In this document: positions 1 to 11,930 of the stretch, one piece after another
How the letters are laid out: each line of letters starts with the position of its first letter
Position numbering within the stretch: the stretch's first letter is position 1
DNA from: Tetragonia tetragonoides
Taxonomy: Eukaryota > Streptophyta > Magnoliopsida > Caryophyllales > Aizoaceae
DNA length: 64,000 nt
Assembly (NCBI GenBank): GCA_038025085.1
Contig: CM076145.1
Span: 20,097,557 to 20,161,556 of the forward strand
Reading direction: 5' to 3'
Notes under the pieces: generated by a model
Seen by the model: only the letters and a program-made list of their open reading frames with translations
Database searches by the model: none
What the model was told of the DNA's origin: nothing
Made by a program: the position numbers and the translations under genes

Positions 1-54
1 CTCAAAAAAGCCTCCCCCGCGTGAAAAGCACGTCAGGCGCCTAAGCAGGCAGGC

Positions 55-235
55 TGCTCCAAGTCCAAGCGGTCACGCTTGAGTTCAAGCGTTGACCACT
101 AGGAAAAGCGGCTATGCCGCTAGGCAAAGCGGCTTGACCGCTTGTTTAGCAGCTAGACCGCTTGCCAAGCTGCTTGACCGCTTGTCCTGCCGGCATAGCC
201 GTTCAGCCTAGTTCCATGGCCGCCTGGACTTTTTC
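55..235. repeat. GC-rich palindrome array in LTR U3
   Basis: This is a run of short imperfect palindromes of the form AGCGGC-N(3)-GCCGCT and AAGCGG-N(n)-CCGCTT (for example near 107-122 and 140-160). It ends about 65 bp upstream of the TATA at 300. The same array lies in the other LTRs and upstream of both antisense genes in GyA. It is probably a promoter-associated module; that role is inferred. Confidence 0.75.
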
Positions 236-299
236 ACGTGGACGGAAAATTCGAGGCCCATTCGTTTTCCGTGCCAAACCCTGGCAGCCCCCCCTCTTC

Positions 300-308
300 T
301 ATATAAAC
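300..308 (+). promoter_or_regulatory. LTR TATA box
   Basis: TATATAAAC follows a C-rich stretch (CCCCCTCTTC). The same sequence stands at the equivalent place in the other three LTRs of this family (27756, 45267, 48428). It is the likely LTR core promoter. Confidence 0.7.
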
Positions 309-1262
309 AAACCTTAGGGTTCAGTTGAAGAGGTTGGCAGTTAGAGAGCCCTAGGTTTGACATTCTCTTTGAAAGGTTGGTCTTTTGACATTCTCTCTCA
401 TATTAAACCAGAAATTCTGATTCTACTCCTTCTTTAGGTTAGCCCTAGCACCACAAAATAAACCTTCACACCTCATCAAGAGCTTGAATTGAAGCAATAT
501 AACCCAATAAGTTCATTGTGAGCATCCAGGTAATCCAACCTGAGGTTTTCAATAAATTTTATATTGCTTGTTGTTACTAACAAATTTGGTTTATGTGACA
601 TGTATATGCATGGCGCTTTTTGAGCAAAAGGGCTTGTATTAAGCCTAATTAATGGATGAATGAACGTATTAGATTTGCTATTTATTGCTTCTTATGATTA
701 AATTATGCCTTGTTTGTGGATTGGTGGATGAATTATTTGTTTGCCTTATGACTCGCAGGTTTTAGCATATTTATCGTTTTCTAGCAATAAAAGCATGTAA
801 TTTGATAAATTGTTAAAAGTGGTCACAATAATAATGATTGTTCAACCCATTAGTTCAAACTAGGAATCTCGACAAATTAAACCCTGTTCGGAACCGTAGC
901 ATCAATAATTATATTGAATCAATTAGTAAAGGTCGTTGTTGTCAACGAGCGCGTTGGGTGCCTAACACCTTCCTAGCTCGTACTCACGCCCCCGAACTCA
1001 TTTATGAAGTCAATTTCCCCAAATAGGGATTGGGGTGCACAGGAATTCAGTTGACGTCTTTTTAGATGATCGACTTGATTCCAAGGTTTCCAAATTACCT
1101 TATATTTGGTGGCGACTTTCGACAATCTTAATCATGTCCTTAGTGCGAAAGGAAAATCTTCATGTGCATTCACACTCAAAGATTCACGAAAACGCGAACA
1201 ACCGCGCTCTCCCAGGCTGCCCGTTCCTGCCGCCCGAAACCAAGAAAAAGGGGCGAAGAAAA

Positions 1263-1535
1263 CACTACAAGAAATGTTAACATTTACGACCATTGTTTAA
1301 CGAGGAGACGCGTTTTCCGTCGTAATTGATGACAAATAACGACCAGTTCTAGGAACTCGTCGTAATTGTGTAATTTTTTTAACGACAAGTGTGTTTCCTC
1401 GTCGTTACTATCAAAAAACTCGTCGTTAAAGTTTTGAAAATTTTACACCAGCTAAGGCGGGACTTTTCACGGGTCAAAAGTATTATCAACGATCAGCTAC
1501 AAAACACCTACGACCTGTTTATATCCTCGTAATTG
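1263..1535 (+). repeat. CACTA left terminal and subterminal repeats
   Basis: This is the terminal CACTACAAGAAAT followed by repeated CGTCGTAA/GACGAG-like motifs at 1283-1530. Matching motifs occur in inverted order at the right end. Confidence 0.8.
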
Positions 1536-3002
1536 TATAAATCCACAGACAAAAGAAAATGCTTTAAAAAAATAAGTGAAGTAATCTAGTGACCGGATGG
1601 AGAAAAAACGAGTCTTGTGTTCTTTTCACTTAGGTTTTCTTAAAAACACTTTTCTTTCTCCTTAGAACACCCACAAATCCCATCTCTCTCCATAGCTAAA
1701 ACTAAAATGGGTTTTAAAGCTTTCTGTCACTACTGAAGGTAGAGTTTGTGCTTGCTCGAAATCGAATTGCTCCCCCTCCAAATTGCATTTTTCTTGCTCT
1801 GAATTGCACAATCTGAAGTGGTATGTTTTTTTTTTTTTTTGCCCAAAATCTTAAATATTTGCTTGAATTTTGCGAATTTTGACCTAAATAATGCGATTAA
1901 GCCCTAAATAATGCGAATTTTGAATTTTGTGTTTGGCCAGATTTCCAGATCTTATTTTCGCCCTCTTTGTTCTTCTGTCAGGTACGTTTGCACACTCTTT
2001 CTCTGCCTATGTCTCTATCGATCTCTCGATTGTATTGTTGCTGCAAATTGTTGATTTATTTTTCTTTTTCTAATACTACAAGCTCACCAATATCTTGAAA
2101 ATTTACATGATGTCAATTAAAATGTATATTTCTATGTATTAATCATTATTTTTGGGTTCCAATTGATGTTATAAGTTGTTGGTTGCTTTTATTACATTTT
2201 TCTGGTGTTGGGGTTGTTCTCAGTATTTAGGGGTGGTTTATACTGCTTGGTTTAGTCAAATTTCTTGATTTGGTTCTTTCTTTGATTTTGGTTGCTGTTT
2301 TCGCTCCCAATCATTAAATTATTTAATATATTCAGTTACCTGTACCCTGGGATTTGTATTATTTCAGCTTGTTGGGTTTTGAGGTACAGAATACAAATGT
2401 GTTCTTCAGTATTTGACCTGTTGTGTGGACTGTAGAATGAAAATATTGAAGTACTGTGATCATGGTAGCTGTAGTGTAAAGTGTTGGTTGTAGTGATACT
2501 ACAACTTACCCAACTTTTGAGTCATTTAATATTCAATGTCTAATAACAGTGTTATAGTATAATACTACGTGTTGAATTGTTGATTGATTACTTTAATCAA
2601 ATGCAATATGTATAAACCAAAACACTATTAGCTAAGGAAGGTTAAAGAAGGTTTAAATTATTTTCATTTTTTATATCGACACTCTTACGTCACGGTTGAT
2701 TAAATCTTCATTGTCTTTCCTTGTAAGCAGTGTTCTGATCATAGGATATTTTATATATGTTTCCCCTCCCCCTTTTCTTGCTTGAATTTAAGACACTATA
2801 GAGTTTTCTTTCTAGTATGATGCCTTGTATTTTATGGTTTTGACCACGGGATAGAATATATGATATTTCGTTTTTAAAAGATTAATAGAGGCTTTTTTTT
2901 TGGGGTGGGAGGGGGGGGGGGACAACTAGTAGAGGAGGCTTGAGTTCTATTCTACCTATTTACTTATGTCATTCGATTTGTGTTAACTTGTCATATATGT
3001 AG
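1536..3002 (+). other. CACTA 5' non-coding region
   Basis: This is AT-rich sequence with no ORF of note, poly-T tracts (1825, 2890) and a G-run at 2908-2921. The AG at 3001-3002 just before the start codon suggests a 5'-UTR intron ending there. The upstream promoter position is not clear. Confidence 0.45.
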
Positions 3003-3006
3003 ATAA

Positions 3007-5137
3007 ATGGGGTCGACAGGAAAATCTTCGAAGCTTGCGTATGTTGCACTAGGGGCACTTGGCAAGAGTCGTGGCCAAGGCTTGAAAGCAAGTTTTCTTC
3101 CTATGTTTATGTCATCTGAAGCTCCCTTTTCTTCGACAACAGCAATCCAAACAACTCCAACGACTCAAACAGCTCCAACAACTAATGTAACTGTTGTAAC
3201 GCCCTCTTCTTCAACCACTGCTGTAACGCCATCTTTGTCAGCGAATGCCCATATCTCAGTGACTCGTAATGGGACACGTAATGGAGCAAAGCGCAAGGAA
3301 AAGGAGGTGAGTATTCCACACATCAATGACACCCAGATTTCTAGTGAGCATGCAAGGCAAGCCTCATCATCGACAACTAATGCTCCAACTCCCCAGCATG
3401 TGTCAACAACTCAGCATGTGGTAAGTAACAATTCTGATGTGAACCAAGCTGAAAATGGAGCCAAACAAAAGGAAAAAGAGGTAAATATGCCACACGTTAA
3501 TGATAACCAGAATTGTAGTGAGCAGGATAGACAGCTTGTTAGTGAACCTCTAAATTTGAGGGATAATGTGCAAGGTTTGTTCCTTTTAACTTTTGGATAC
3601 AAGTATTGTTGCAGTCAAGATTTTCTTAACACTTTGCACTTAATATTAAATCTTCTAAGTCACAGATTCTGCCACTATAACTAAGAGGCGAAAGAGAGCA
3701 CGAGATGCAAAGACACGAGGTGTCAACTTGTGTAAGAAAGTGGCAAATCTTAAGGAAGGTGAGAGGTTAGAGGTTGAGTTCTATAATAATGGTCCTGTTG
3801 GATTCAATGGTAAGGCTATGTCTAGTCATATGGGAAAATTGTCCGTGATCGATCTATTTGTCCAGTTTGAGTACACTCTTGGGATGAGATAGAAGAGAGT
3901 GTTAAAATGCATATGTGGCAAGCAGTGATGGTAATCCATCTAATTCAGAGTTTCAGACTTTTGTGTTATGATGCTTCTTTAATAATAAATCAGCTTGTTG
4001 TGTCTTTTTCTTTAACTATGCATTTATGTCTGAATTTTTGGTTTTTCATCTTTAGGACAAGTTTTGTGCTGCTGGCAATGTTGAATTGGATCGCTAAACC
4101 ATTTTGGAGCATTTGCGAAGATTGTGGCACAACTTGAGAGGCATTTTGAAACAAGAAAATATCAAGGAGATGAAAAGTATAGCTGAAGCACTTGAGAAAA
4201 TACCTAACAATTTGACAAAAGAGGATTGGGAATGGCTGGTGAAGGAGCATTTTACATCTGCAGACTTTGGAGTAAGATGTCTTTGCAGTTGTTCGACATT
4301 TATTTTTAAAATTTACCGCTGATACCCCTTTATATGTATTTGACTATTCTACATATCTTGTGTTTCTAGAAAGCGAGTGCCACAGCTTTTGAAAATAGAG
4401 GGTGCTTAAAGATGCCCCATCGTATGGGTAGCATGTCAATTAGACAAGTGGTATGGGATGAGATGGTAAGATTGGTTCCGTCATTTTTCACATCCATAAT
4501 CCTTTATTCATGTCACTGTTTGAATCATTTAAATTATTTAAAAAGGGAGGAAAGAAGGGAGAAACGCCCACTGTATCTGCAGTCTTCAAGAGGACTAGAT
4601 TGTTGAAATCTGGAAGTTTAAAGGCTGAAGAAACAGAAAAATATGTATGTGACATTGGTTCCAAACAATTGAAAACATGACAGCTTTATAATGAAATTGG
4701 TCATTTGCATGTATTCATTTTCTGTTATGTATTTGCAGAATGAGATTGTTGATGTTGAAAGAAATAATCCTTCTTTCTCCCATTTTGAAGTGGTTGAAGA
4801 GTGTTTTGGACCACAAAATCGTGATCATGTGGTGTGCTTTGGCTTTGGCATGAAGCTAAAAGATGTAAGAGGGCCTATACCAAGTAGGGTTGATCTTACA
4901 TCAATCATACATGAGAAGGATAAAGAAAACAATGATCTTCAACTACGTGTGGCAGAACTGGAAACTAACCAGAAGAAAGAGAGTGAAGAGACCCAAAAGA
5001 AGATGGATGCTATGACTGAAAAGCTAGAGAAAGAGCGTGAAGAAAGCGAAAAGAAGATGAATGCTATGAATGAAAAGCTCACTATGATGATGAGCATGGC
5101 GTTTGGGAAAGACACTAATAGGAGTATTCCAAATTAA
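3007..5137 (+). pseudogene. Transposase_24/TNPA-like accessory protein gene of the CACTA, six exons, broken
   Basis: Exons read from splice sites and frame: 3007-3574, 3666-3930, 4056-4271, 4370-4465, 4546-4644 and 4739-5137. Exon 1 is Ser/Thr-rich with two copies of a NGAKxKEKEV / NQxxSEQ-like segment. Exon 2 has the family's core (RGVNLCKKVANLKEGERLEV, then FYNNGPVGFN). Exon 3 holds the LEHLRRLWHNLRG and DWEWLVKEHF motifs. Exon 5 has TPTVSAVFKRTR. Exon 6 ends in a charged coiled coil of about 55 residues. These are marks of the plant En/Spm accessory protein family (Pfam Transposase_24), which binds subterminal repeats. Breaks: a frameshift near 3830, a TGA near 3868 and a TAA near 4096. 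The gene is probably non-functional. Confidence 0.75.
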
Positions 5138-6714
5138 TTACCTATGCCATCACATGTTAAGGTATGTATAATCATCGACTCCGGAGATTTGTGCATTCAG
5201 TTGTTTGTGCTGCTGGTTTTTTCTTAATCCAAATTGCTGTTGTTGGTTAATGTTTGTCTGAAACGTTAATGCTGCAAATGTTGGATATGCTTGTTGTGAT
5301 GACATAAGAGGGTCTTTTGTAGCAGTTTATTCGCAAGGAAGTTTTGGATTGACTTTTCTGAAAAACTGAATCATGAGCTATGTATGTGCCCGAAATTTTT
5401 TGACTATTCTCTAAGCATGGTGTCCTATTTAGTACATGTAATATAACAATAATGTTTTCAGGTTCTGTATGGTATCATGTCTTCTGATATCCAAATAATC
5501 AATGTGCTTTCTGCTTAAAAAGTACAAAGTGCTAACTTCTCTTCACAAAATGCTTGCAAGAAAATTAGTTAGAAATTCAAGTTGAATTTGGTGTTTAAAG
5601 GTGCTTCCCTGGGGGAAGCTTGTCCTGTTTGCACCTTAGTTCATTCAAGTGCATTTCTTGTTTAATATAGATTGTGTTGGATATAGAATGCAAATAATCA
5701 TTTCTTGTTCAAGTGCATTTCTTGTTTAATATAGAATGCAAATAATCATCGACTCCGGAGATTTGTGCATTCATTTGTTTCTGCTGCTGGTTTTTTTTCT
5801 TAATTCTGCAAACGTTAATTCATTTGCTAGCAGTTTATTCGCAGAAATTTCAAACTCCTTGTCAGGTCAGATTAGAGGAATTGTTGGATATGATTTATTC
5901 TTGCTTAATTTTGAGTTATGATTTGTCTTTCTCTTTTGATTCTCTGCATACCCTGAACTATACAAGGTTAAGTGTCTTGGAAGCTTGACAGAACATTGAC
6001 AACTCAAAGTTCATTCAATTTTTCTTCAGCACTAGGAATATGTTTGTAGTTAGTTTGGATGGGATGCGTTTGGTAAGAAACTGAGATATTATTTCATGAA
6101 CTACCAATAGTAATGCACCTGATAAACAATGCATGTTATCCCCATGAATGTCGCACGACTGTTCTCTGAAGAAATTGTGGGTTTGAAATTGCATCTTAAT
6201 GCCTTTATGTTATGATCTTGTGGAGCGTCTTTGTGTAGCTTAATTTGAAGCTATTTGTTTCTTTTTTCCAGCAAAGAGAACTATTTATTTTATATTTTTC
6301 TAGATTATAATCATATAATTGTTATCTTTTCATTTGCAGGTAGGTGACTGATAGACTTGAAGGACAAGAATACAACACACTTTTTGGGACATAAGTGAAT
6401 TTTGCTGAAGACACTTTTTGGGAGATGAAACTTTGTGTTTGTAGTTATCAGGGACTTTAGTTTTTAACTACTAATGAAGCTAGGTAGGTGATATATGTAA
6501 CCATTGACTACGTACGCTGATTTTAACTACTAATGAAAAATATGACATTTATGAAGATATTTTCGAAGCATTTACTAAATACTGTTTATGATTCATTAAA
6601 TATTCTAAATTGTATTGAGAAAATGGTGGACAAAATAGGTCTACCAAAGATAATTAGAGCAGGAATGAATCACTTGCAAATACCGCCCAAATAAGCACAT
6701 TTTTTTTATTGCAG
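5138..6714 (+). other. CACTA 3' non-coding region with a short internal duplication
   Basis: No ORF can be supported. A segment of about 60 bp starting ATCATCGACTCCGGAG at 5171 recurs at 5746, and a 30-bp stretch (TTTCTTGTTTAATATAGA) is repeated at 5654 and 5718. These look like a local duplication during decay. Confidence 0.5.
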
Positions 6715-7009
6715 CAAAGCTATAACGACAAGATATTGGTCGCGAGAAATGTATGTTGAGCAATCCAAAATTAACAGTTACAACCAGAAGTTGGTCGTAA
6801 ATGCATAACATTTACGACGAGATTCACGCCTCGTCGTAAATGAATATCTACAACGGCTGTCCAAAAACAGTCGTAATATTATTGACGACCAAGCCTTTAA
6901 CGACTGGTCACGACGACACGCCTTTCTCGTCGTAAATGGGCTATTGCGACGAGATTTGAGGCATTTACAACTGTAAAAACGATCGTAGATGATGTATTTT
7001 CTTATAGTG
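6715..7009 (-). repeat. CACTA right subterminal and terminal repeats
   Basis: Repeated CGTCGTAA/ACGACGAG motifs run from 6720 to 6990. The element ends TTTTCTTATAGTG at 7009, the inverse of the left terminus with one change (T for C at base 6). Confidence 0.8.
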
Positions 7010-7038
7010 AAAAGGGGAGAAAAATCCGGTATCCTACA
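7010..7038 (+). repeat. End of GyB 5' LTR
   Basis: AAAAGGGGAGAAAAATCCGG followed by TATCCTACA matches the last bases of the other LTRs (AAGGGGAGACAAAATCTGG then TAGCCTACA at 46251). The expected PBS (TGGCGACTT) does not follow. Instead the RT-linker coding region starts at once. Confidence 0.75.
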
Positions 7039-9145
7039 CCACCAAGCAAGAAATACGGGAATACATCGCTAAGGAAAAAACAAAAAGAATGGTCATTAAG
7101 GAAAATAAGGCATATGACATTCCCATGTCACCATACTCGCACACTCTAAACGAGCAATTCGTCCAGTCTAGAGATCCATTCCCTTGTTATGCCTTTCCCG
7201 AGCCTTATGTTCTCCCTATGTATGGGATCTAAGTTCCCGGTTTCGAAGTCTTCCAAGACTGCTACACTGTGGAAGAAACTCCTTTGCCTATAAGAAGGAG
7301 GCTAGATTTTGATTGGGTAGAGAACACACCCAACAATGCTTTGGCTCTACTATATGGACAAGAGCGCCACATTCCAAAAGATGAGGAGCTCCACAATGTC
7401 ACCAATGCAATTCAAGATGCAAACTTTGACCCAACTAGGTTGATCACTCCAAACGAGGCTCAAGTCACAAAGCAGAAACGCACCATAAGCTGGACTGGAA
7501 CCAATGTAAAGAAGATCAAGATCACGATCGCTGAGGGATCCAAGTCTAACACAAACACTAACTCCGACCGGACTGCGTCTGATTCTGAAGACGAGTCTAA
7601 TATAGTAGAGTCGGGTAGTCCACCCATATCTATGTTTAATTCTACTTACAAGTCTAATGATGTTAAAGCCAATAGTAATGGATCAGTTGATGTTCCAACT
7701 TCTTCTATCAATCAAATGAGTACTGATTCTGTTTACTTCTTGGATTACTTAGTAGCTAATAATTAAAAAGATGAACAAGAATTGCCCAAAGAAGTAACTA
7801 AAGCACTATTAGAGCATGAACAAAAGACTTCAATTGTGGAAGAAACAGAATTAATTAACCTCGCAAGCAATCAAGAGCCGCGACAAGTGCGCATTGGCTT
7901 ATCGCTAACTCCAAAAGAGCGAGAAAGCTTTATAAATCTCTTAAAAGAATACATAGACGTTTTCGCTTGGTTCAACAACGATATGCCATGGATAAGTCGT
8001 GAGATAGCGCAGCATACAATACCGCTCAATCCCGATTCAAAACCGGTAAAGCAGAAACTTTGGAGGATGAAACATGAGTGGACACTGAAAATCAAAGAAG
8101 AAGTGCAAAAACAGCTTGCAACAGGTTTCATTAAGGTCGCGCAATATCCAGAATGGGTTGCTAACATAGTACTTGTTCAAAAAACGATGGTAAATTAAGG
8201 ATGTGAGTCCATTTCAGAGATCTAAACAAGGCAAGTGCAACAGACGACTTTCTCTTGCCACATCTAGACGTATTGGTGGATAATACCGCAGGACATGCCC
8301 TCTTATCATTCATGAATGGATATGCAGGGTATAACCAAATACAAATGGTCGAAGAAGATATAGAGAAAACCACCTTCATAACATAATAGGGTACATACTG
8401 CTACACTGTCATGCCTTTTGAATTGAAAAATGTGGGAGCAACATACCAAAGAACCGCAACTTCCCTTCTACATGACATGATGCACAAAGAGGCCGATGTG
8501 TACGTGGACGATATGATCATCAAATCCAAATAGATATAAGAGCATGTACCCTCTATAAGATAATTCTTCGACAAACTACGGAACTACAACATGAGGTTAA
8601 ATCCCCAAAAGTGTGCATTTGGAGTAACTTCTGGCAAACTCTTACGATTTGTCATAAGCACAAGAGGCATTGAAATTGATCCTACCAAGATCAAAGCTAT
8701 AAGAGATATGCCCTCTCCTAAAAATGGAAAGGAGATAAGGGGTTTTTAGGGCGACTCCAATATATAAGCCGATTCATATCCAAATTCACTATTACATGTG
8801 AGCCCATATTCAAAAAGCGCAAAAACGACACCAAATCCACATGGGATGATCAATGCCAATAAGCCTTTGATAAAATTAAGGAGTATTTAGCTAACCCACT
8901 CATACTGGTTCCACCAATTCCTAGAAAACCGCTTATGCTATACCTAACAGTCACAGAAACCGCCATGGGTGCTATGTTGGCCCAAAAGGTGGAGAATGAT
9001 GAAAAGGCAATATACTACCTTAGCAAGAAATTCTTGGAATACGAAACACACTACTCCACACTAGAGAAATTGGTATTTGCGACAAAGAAGCTTTAGCACT
9101 ACATGCTACAACACTCGATTTATATAAAGTCAAGGATGAATTCAC
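7039..9145 (+). pseudogene. GyB pol fragment 1: PR-RT linker, reverse transcriptase, start of RNase H
   Basis: This is parallel to GyA 32450-34300. It opens with a TTKQEIREYIAKE-like segment that matches the GyC linker near 51440. It then has RRRLDFDWVENTPNNALALL (7290-7350), a TSIVEETELINLAS segment, the YIDVFAW block (7950) and RT with the catalytic VYVDDM (8498-8515) still readable in one frame. RNase H begins near 8930 (LTVTETAMGAMLAQKVE). Stops occur at 7764, 8196, 8385, 8531 and 8747, with several frameshifts. The fragment is cut at 9145 by CoE and resumes at 18099. Confidence 0.8.
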
Positions 9146-9753
9146 TGTTGGATTTGCCCTATGAACTAATCATAATAAGAATTAATAATTGCATTATTGG
9201 TTGGACTATAGAAACCGATTTTTACTTAACATGGGTAATCGTAATGTTTTGCTAGAAACCAATTACGATTTGTGGGCCCGAAAAGAGTTCTGGACTTACT
9301 GCGACATTAAGTACATCAGCAGGGTCGCACACTTAATAGGCTCGTTTTTATTAGAAGGGTCTAATTCGGATTAGGCCCATCACACACTTAACCTAATCAG
9401 CCCTCCTGCCTATCTATATATATCGTGACTCCTGGTCAGTTAGGGTTACACGTGATAATCAGTTTTCATGAAATCCTAACTGTGTGTCATTAGAGTAAGG
9501 AGAGAACGGAGGTTGTGAACGGGATCGCTGTACTAGCATACTAACGTGTGGATTCGAGCCTTTGTGTGGATACCAGTTGAGGCACGACATCTGACGTGTT
9601 AATCCATACCCAACCATTGTTCATCCAACCAGCAACCAAGGAGTGAGGTAGGATTTCGATTTGATATTTAATTACAGTAATCACATATTTTTCTGGGTTA
9701 ATCGAATTTATATTATGCATGTATGATCATGTTAGTAGTTAGAAATTCCTTTA
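9146..9753 (+). repeat. CoE 5' LTR
   Basis: It starts TGTTGG and ends CCTTTA where the CoD copy has CCTTCA, so the terminal CA is mutated. A TATATATA box stands at 9416-9423. It matches the 3' copy at 17505-18093 almost throughout, with a 20-bp gap in the 3' copy near 17660. Confidence 0.9.
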
Positions 9754-9754
9754 G

Positions 9755-9766
9755 TGGTATCAGAGC
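9755..9766 (+). promoter_or_regulatory. CoE primer-binding site
   Basis: TGGTATCAGAGC is the standard plant copia site complementary to the 3' end of initiator Met-tRNA. It lies one base after the LTR. Confidence 0.9.
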
Positions 9767-11043
9767 TGCTTGTGTTTTACTGTCCTCGAATATATGATAT
9801 ATGGTAGATATATGAGTAACTTCGAAATCATGATATGTATATAATACATGCTTATGTGTGATTCGTTTTCTGTTTTTCAAATATTCGGATGTGAGCATGT
9901 TAGTCTTTTTCAATCTATGAAAGCATGTCTGTATGAATAGTTCATATGTTAAGATTCGTATGTTACCAATAGCATGTTGTTTGAATACAAGTCGTTGTAA
10001 TTCTGTATGCTACTGTTTGGCAAATTCACATAGGCAAACTAAGGAAAAACCCTAAAATATGTTAATACGATTAGCCTAGGGTTCATGATTAATGAGATGA
10101 ATCGTGGCAGTTTCCCCACTAAACGGAATTGAGAATGATGTTTTATTTTTATGTCATTGCAAATCTTTGATGTTTGATATATGATATCTTAGTTCATATG
10201 ATGTTGAATGGTATGGTATGGTGAATAGTATGGCCCATAATTTTACTTTTGTTTTCAATACGGCCTGCGTCTCGTTTATTTGAATGTAATTATTAAATAC
10301 GACTTGCGTGTCGTTACTTTGAATGTAATAATTAGATTATTGCTAGTGTAGTAGTGTAACTTTTATGATATAGTTGATTGTAAGATCAAGATCATGCAGG
10401 TCAAAGGATATCATGGAGATGATCATCCAGCTACTATATGGAAGAAGCAAAGTGTAGAGATTAGATCACCATAGCATAGGGGGCCATATTATATCACATG
10501 TGTTGTTATTTATGCTTTCGCTTCTTTACTGTTGATTATATTTATAGTTGCGTTAGCATGAAACTCAACTCCATATAATCAATCACATCCCTTAGTAATA
10601 TTAAGTTAACTTGATGCCTTTCCAATATAATACACCTATTAGGACTTGGTTCATTAAAATGTGTCTGCCAAAGTAGAGCATTCTTAATTACTCAAGTCTG
10701 TTAGGATGAGTAACAATTACCCATATGTATAAATTGGTTAACTTAATAAGGCTATCAAAACAGTTTTGTGCCTTAAGGCATAGAGTTGGCAGTCGGGACA
10801 TATGATGCCATCCCAACAACCAGGAGTTGTAGTGGATACAATTAGTAAAGGGTTACTTACCTAAATAACTAAGTGTAAAGTGATAAACCAAAGCTTACTT
10901 GATACTTAGGAAATATGGATCTTGGCTCCACTATATTTTATAGGGATATTTGTCACATTAATAAAGTGGATTTATTTTCTTAAATTGTTAACGAAATATT
11001 TATGAAATAAGTCACTAAAATCTTTGTGCATTTGTTGTAGATA
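9767..11043 (+). other. CoE leader (untranslated)
   Basis: This is AT-rich with no supported ORF, and is collinear with CoD 57642-58858 on the other strand. It presumably carries packaging signals; none can be recognised by eye. Confidence 0.6.
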
Positions 11044-11930
11044 ATGTCAAACCCTACACCATCACACTCATTTTCACTGCGATCCGTCCTTGAGAAGGAC
11101 AAATTGAATGGAGCCAATTTCTTTGACTGGTATCGAAACCTGAGAATTTTTTTCAAACAAGAGAAAAAGGAATATGTCCTTGAGAAACTAGTCCCCAAGA
11201 AGGCTCCTGCTACCAATGCTCCTCATGCTGAGAGAATTGCTTATCAGAAGCTCAAAGATGATTCAGTTGATGTCAGTTGTCTTATGCTGGCCACCATGAA
11301 TTCTGAGCTTCAGAAGTGATATGAAAATATGGAGGCTTATGAGATAATTGAGACCCGGAAAAATCTGTTTCAGGAGCAAGCACGAACTAAGAGGTTTAAC
11401 ATTGTGTGTGACTTGGTTAAGTGAAAGATGGGGAAAGGATGTTCAGTTAGTTCTCATGTAGTCAAGATGATTGGTTATGTTGAGAACTTGGAAAAACTGG
11501 GCTCCCCAATGGGTCAAGAGTTGGCTACTGATATCATCTTAGCGTCATTGACCTTAAGGTATAATATACATAATCTTAACAAGTCATTGGTTGAGCTGCA
11601 TGGGATGCTTAAAACTGCTGAGCAAAACATCAAGAAGGACCCAACTCCCAATGTTCTAATGGTTAAAAAGGGGACCGAGTTTAAGAAACATGGTCAAACT
11701 AAGGACAAGGGAAAAGCTAAAATGAAGGGTCCGATTGTGAATCAACCCAAAGGAAAAGCTAAGTTCAAACCCTCGTCTGGTCCTAGTGATGAAACCAATT
11801 GCTTTTACTGCAATGAGATTGGGCATTGGAAGAGGAACTGCAAGAAATATTTGGAGCATCTGAAGAAGAATAAGGGAAGTGTTCCTTCACCTTTAGGTAA
11901 ATGTTATGTTATAGAAGTAAATGTATTTAC
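11044..11930 (+). pseudogene. CoE gag, broken
   Basis: It starts MSNPTPSHSFSLRS, the same start as CoD gag. It forms the capsid/nucleocapsid of the particle. The zinc knuckle is intact: CFYCNEIGHWKRNC (CX2CX4HX4C) near 11800-11841. TGA stops at 11317 and 11422 break the frame. A stretch near 11552 has lost about 7 codons relative to CoD (segment before HNLNKSL). Confidence 0.85.

Larger units (their letters stand above)
1..1262 (+). repeat. GyB 5' LTR, partial (start cut by window edge)
   Basis: This matches the GyA LTRs from about 300 bp inside their start, through the GC-rich palindromes, the TATATAAAC box and the AATAAA-like stretches, to just before the LTR end. The terminal bases of the LTR (to CCTACA) lie beyond the CACTA insertion at 7010-7038. 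It is not the start of a transcribed host gene. ORFs at 838-1300 are chance frames of the LTR. Confidence 0.85.
1263..7009 (+). mobile_element. CACTA (En/Spm-like) DNA transposon, non-autonomous derivative
   Basis: The left end begins CACTACAAGAAAT and the right end, reversed, begins CACTATAAGAAAA, which are the expected CACTA terminal inverted repeats. A 3-bp duplication AAA flanks the element (1260-1262 and 7010-7012). Both subterminal regions (about 1283-1530 and 6720-6990) are packed with short motifs built on CGTCGTAA / TTACGACGAG in both orientations, where the family's accessory protein would bind. The inside carries one broken gene of the plant Transposase_24/TNPA type. I see no TNP2-type DDE transposase, so mobility would depend on another copy. 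The insertion splits the GyB LTR about 29 bp before its end. Confidence 0.9.

Noticed and set aside
838..1300. Small ORFs in the left LTR
   Set aside because: Similar frames occur in every LTR copy with different breaks; this is non-coding LTR R/U5 sequence.
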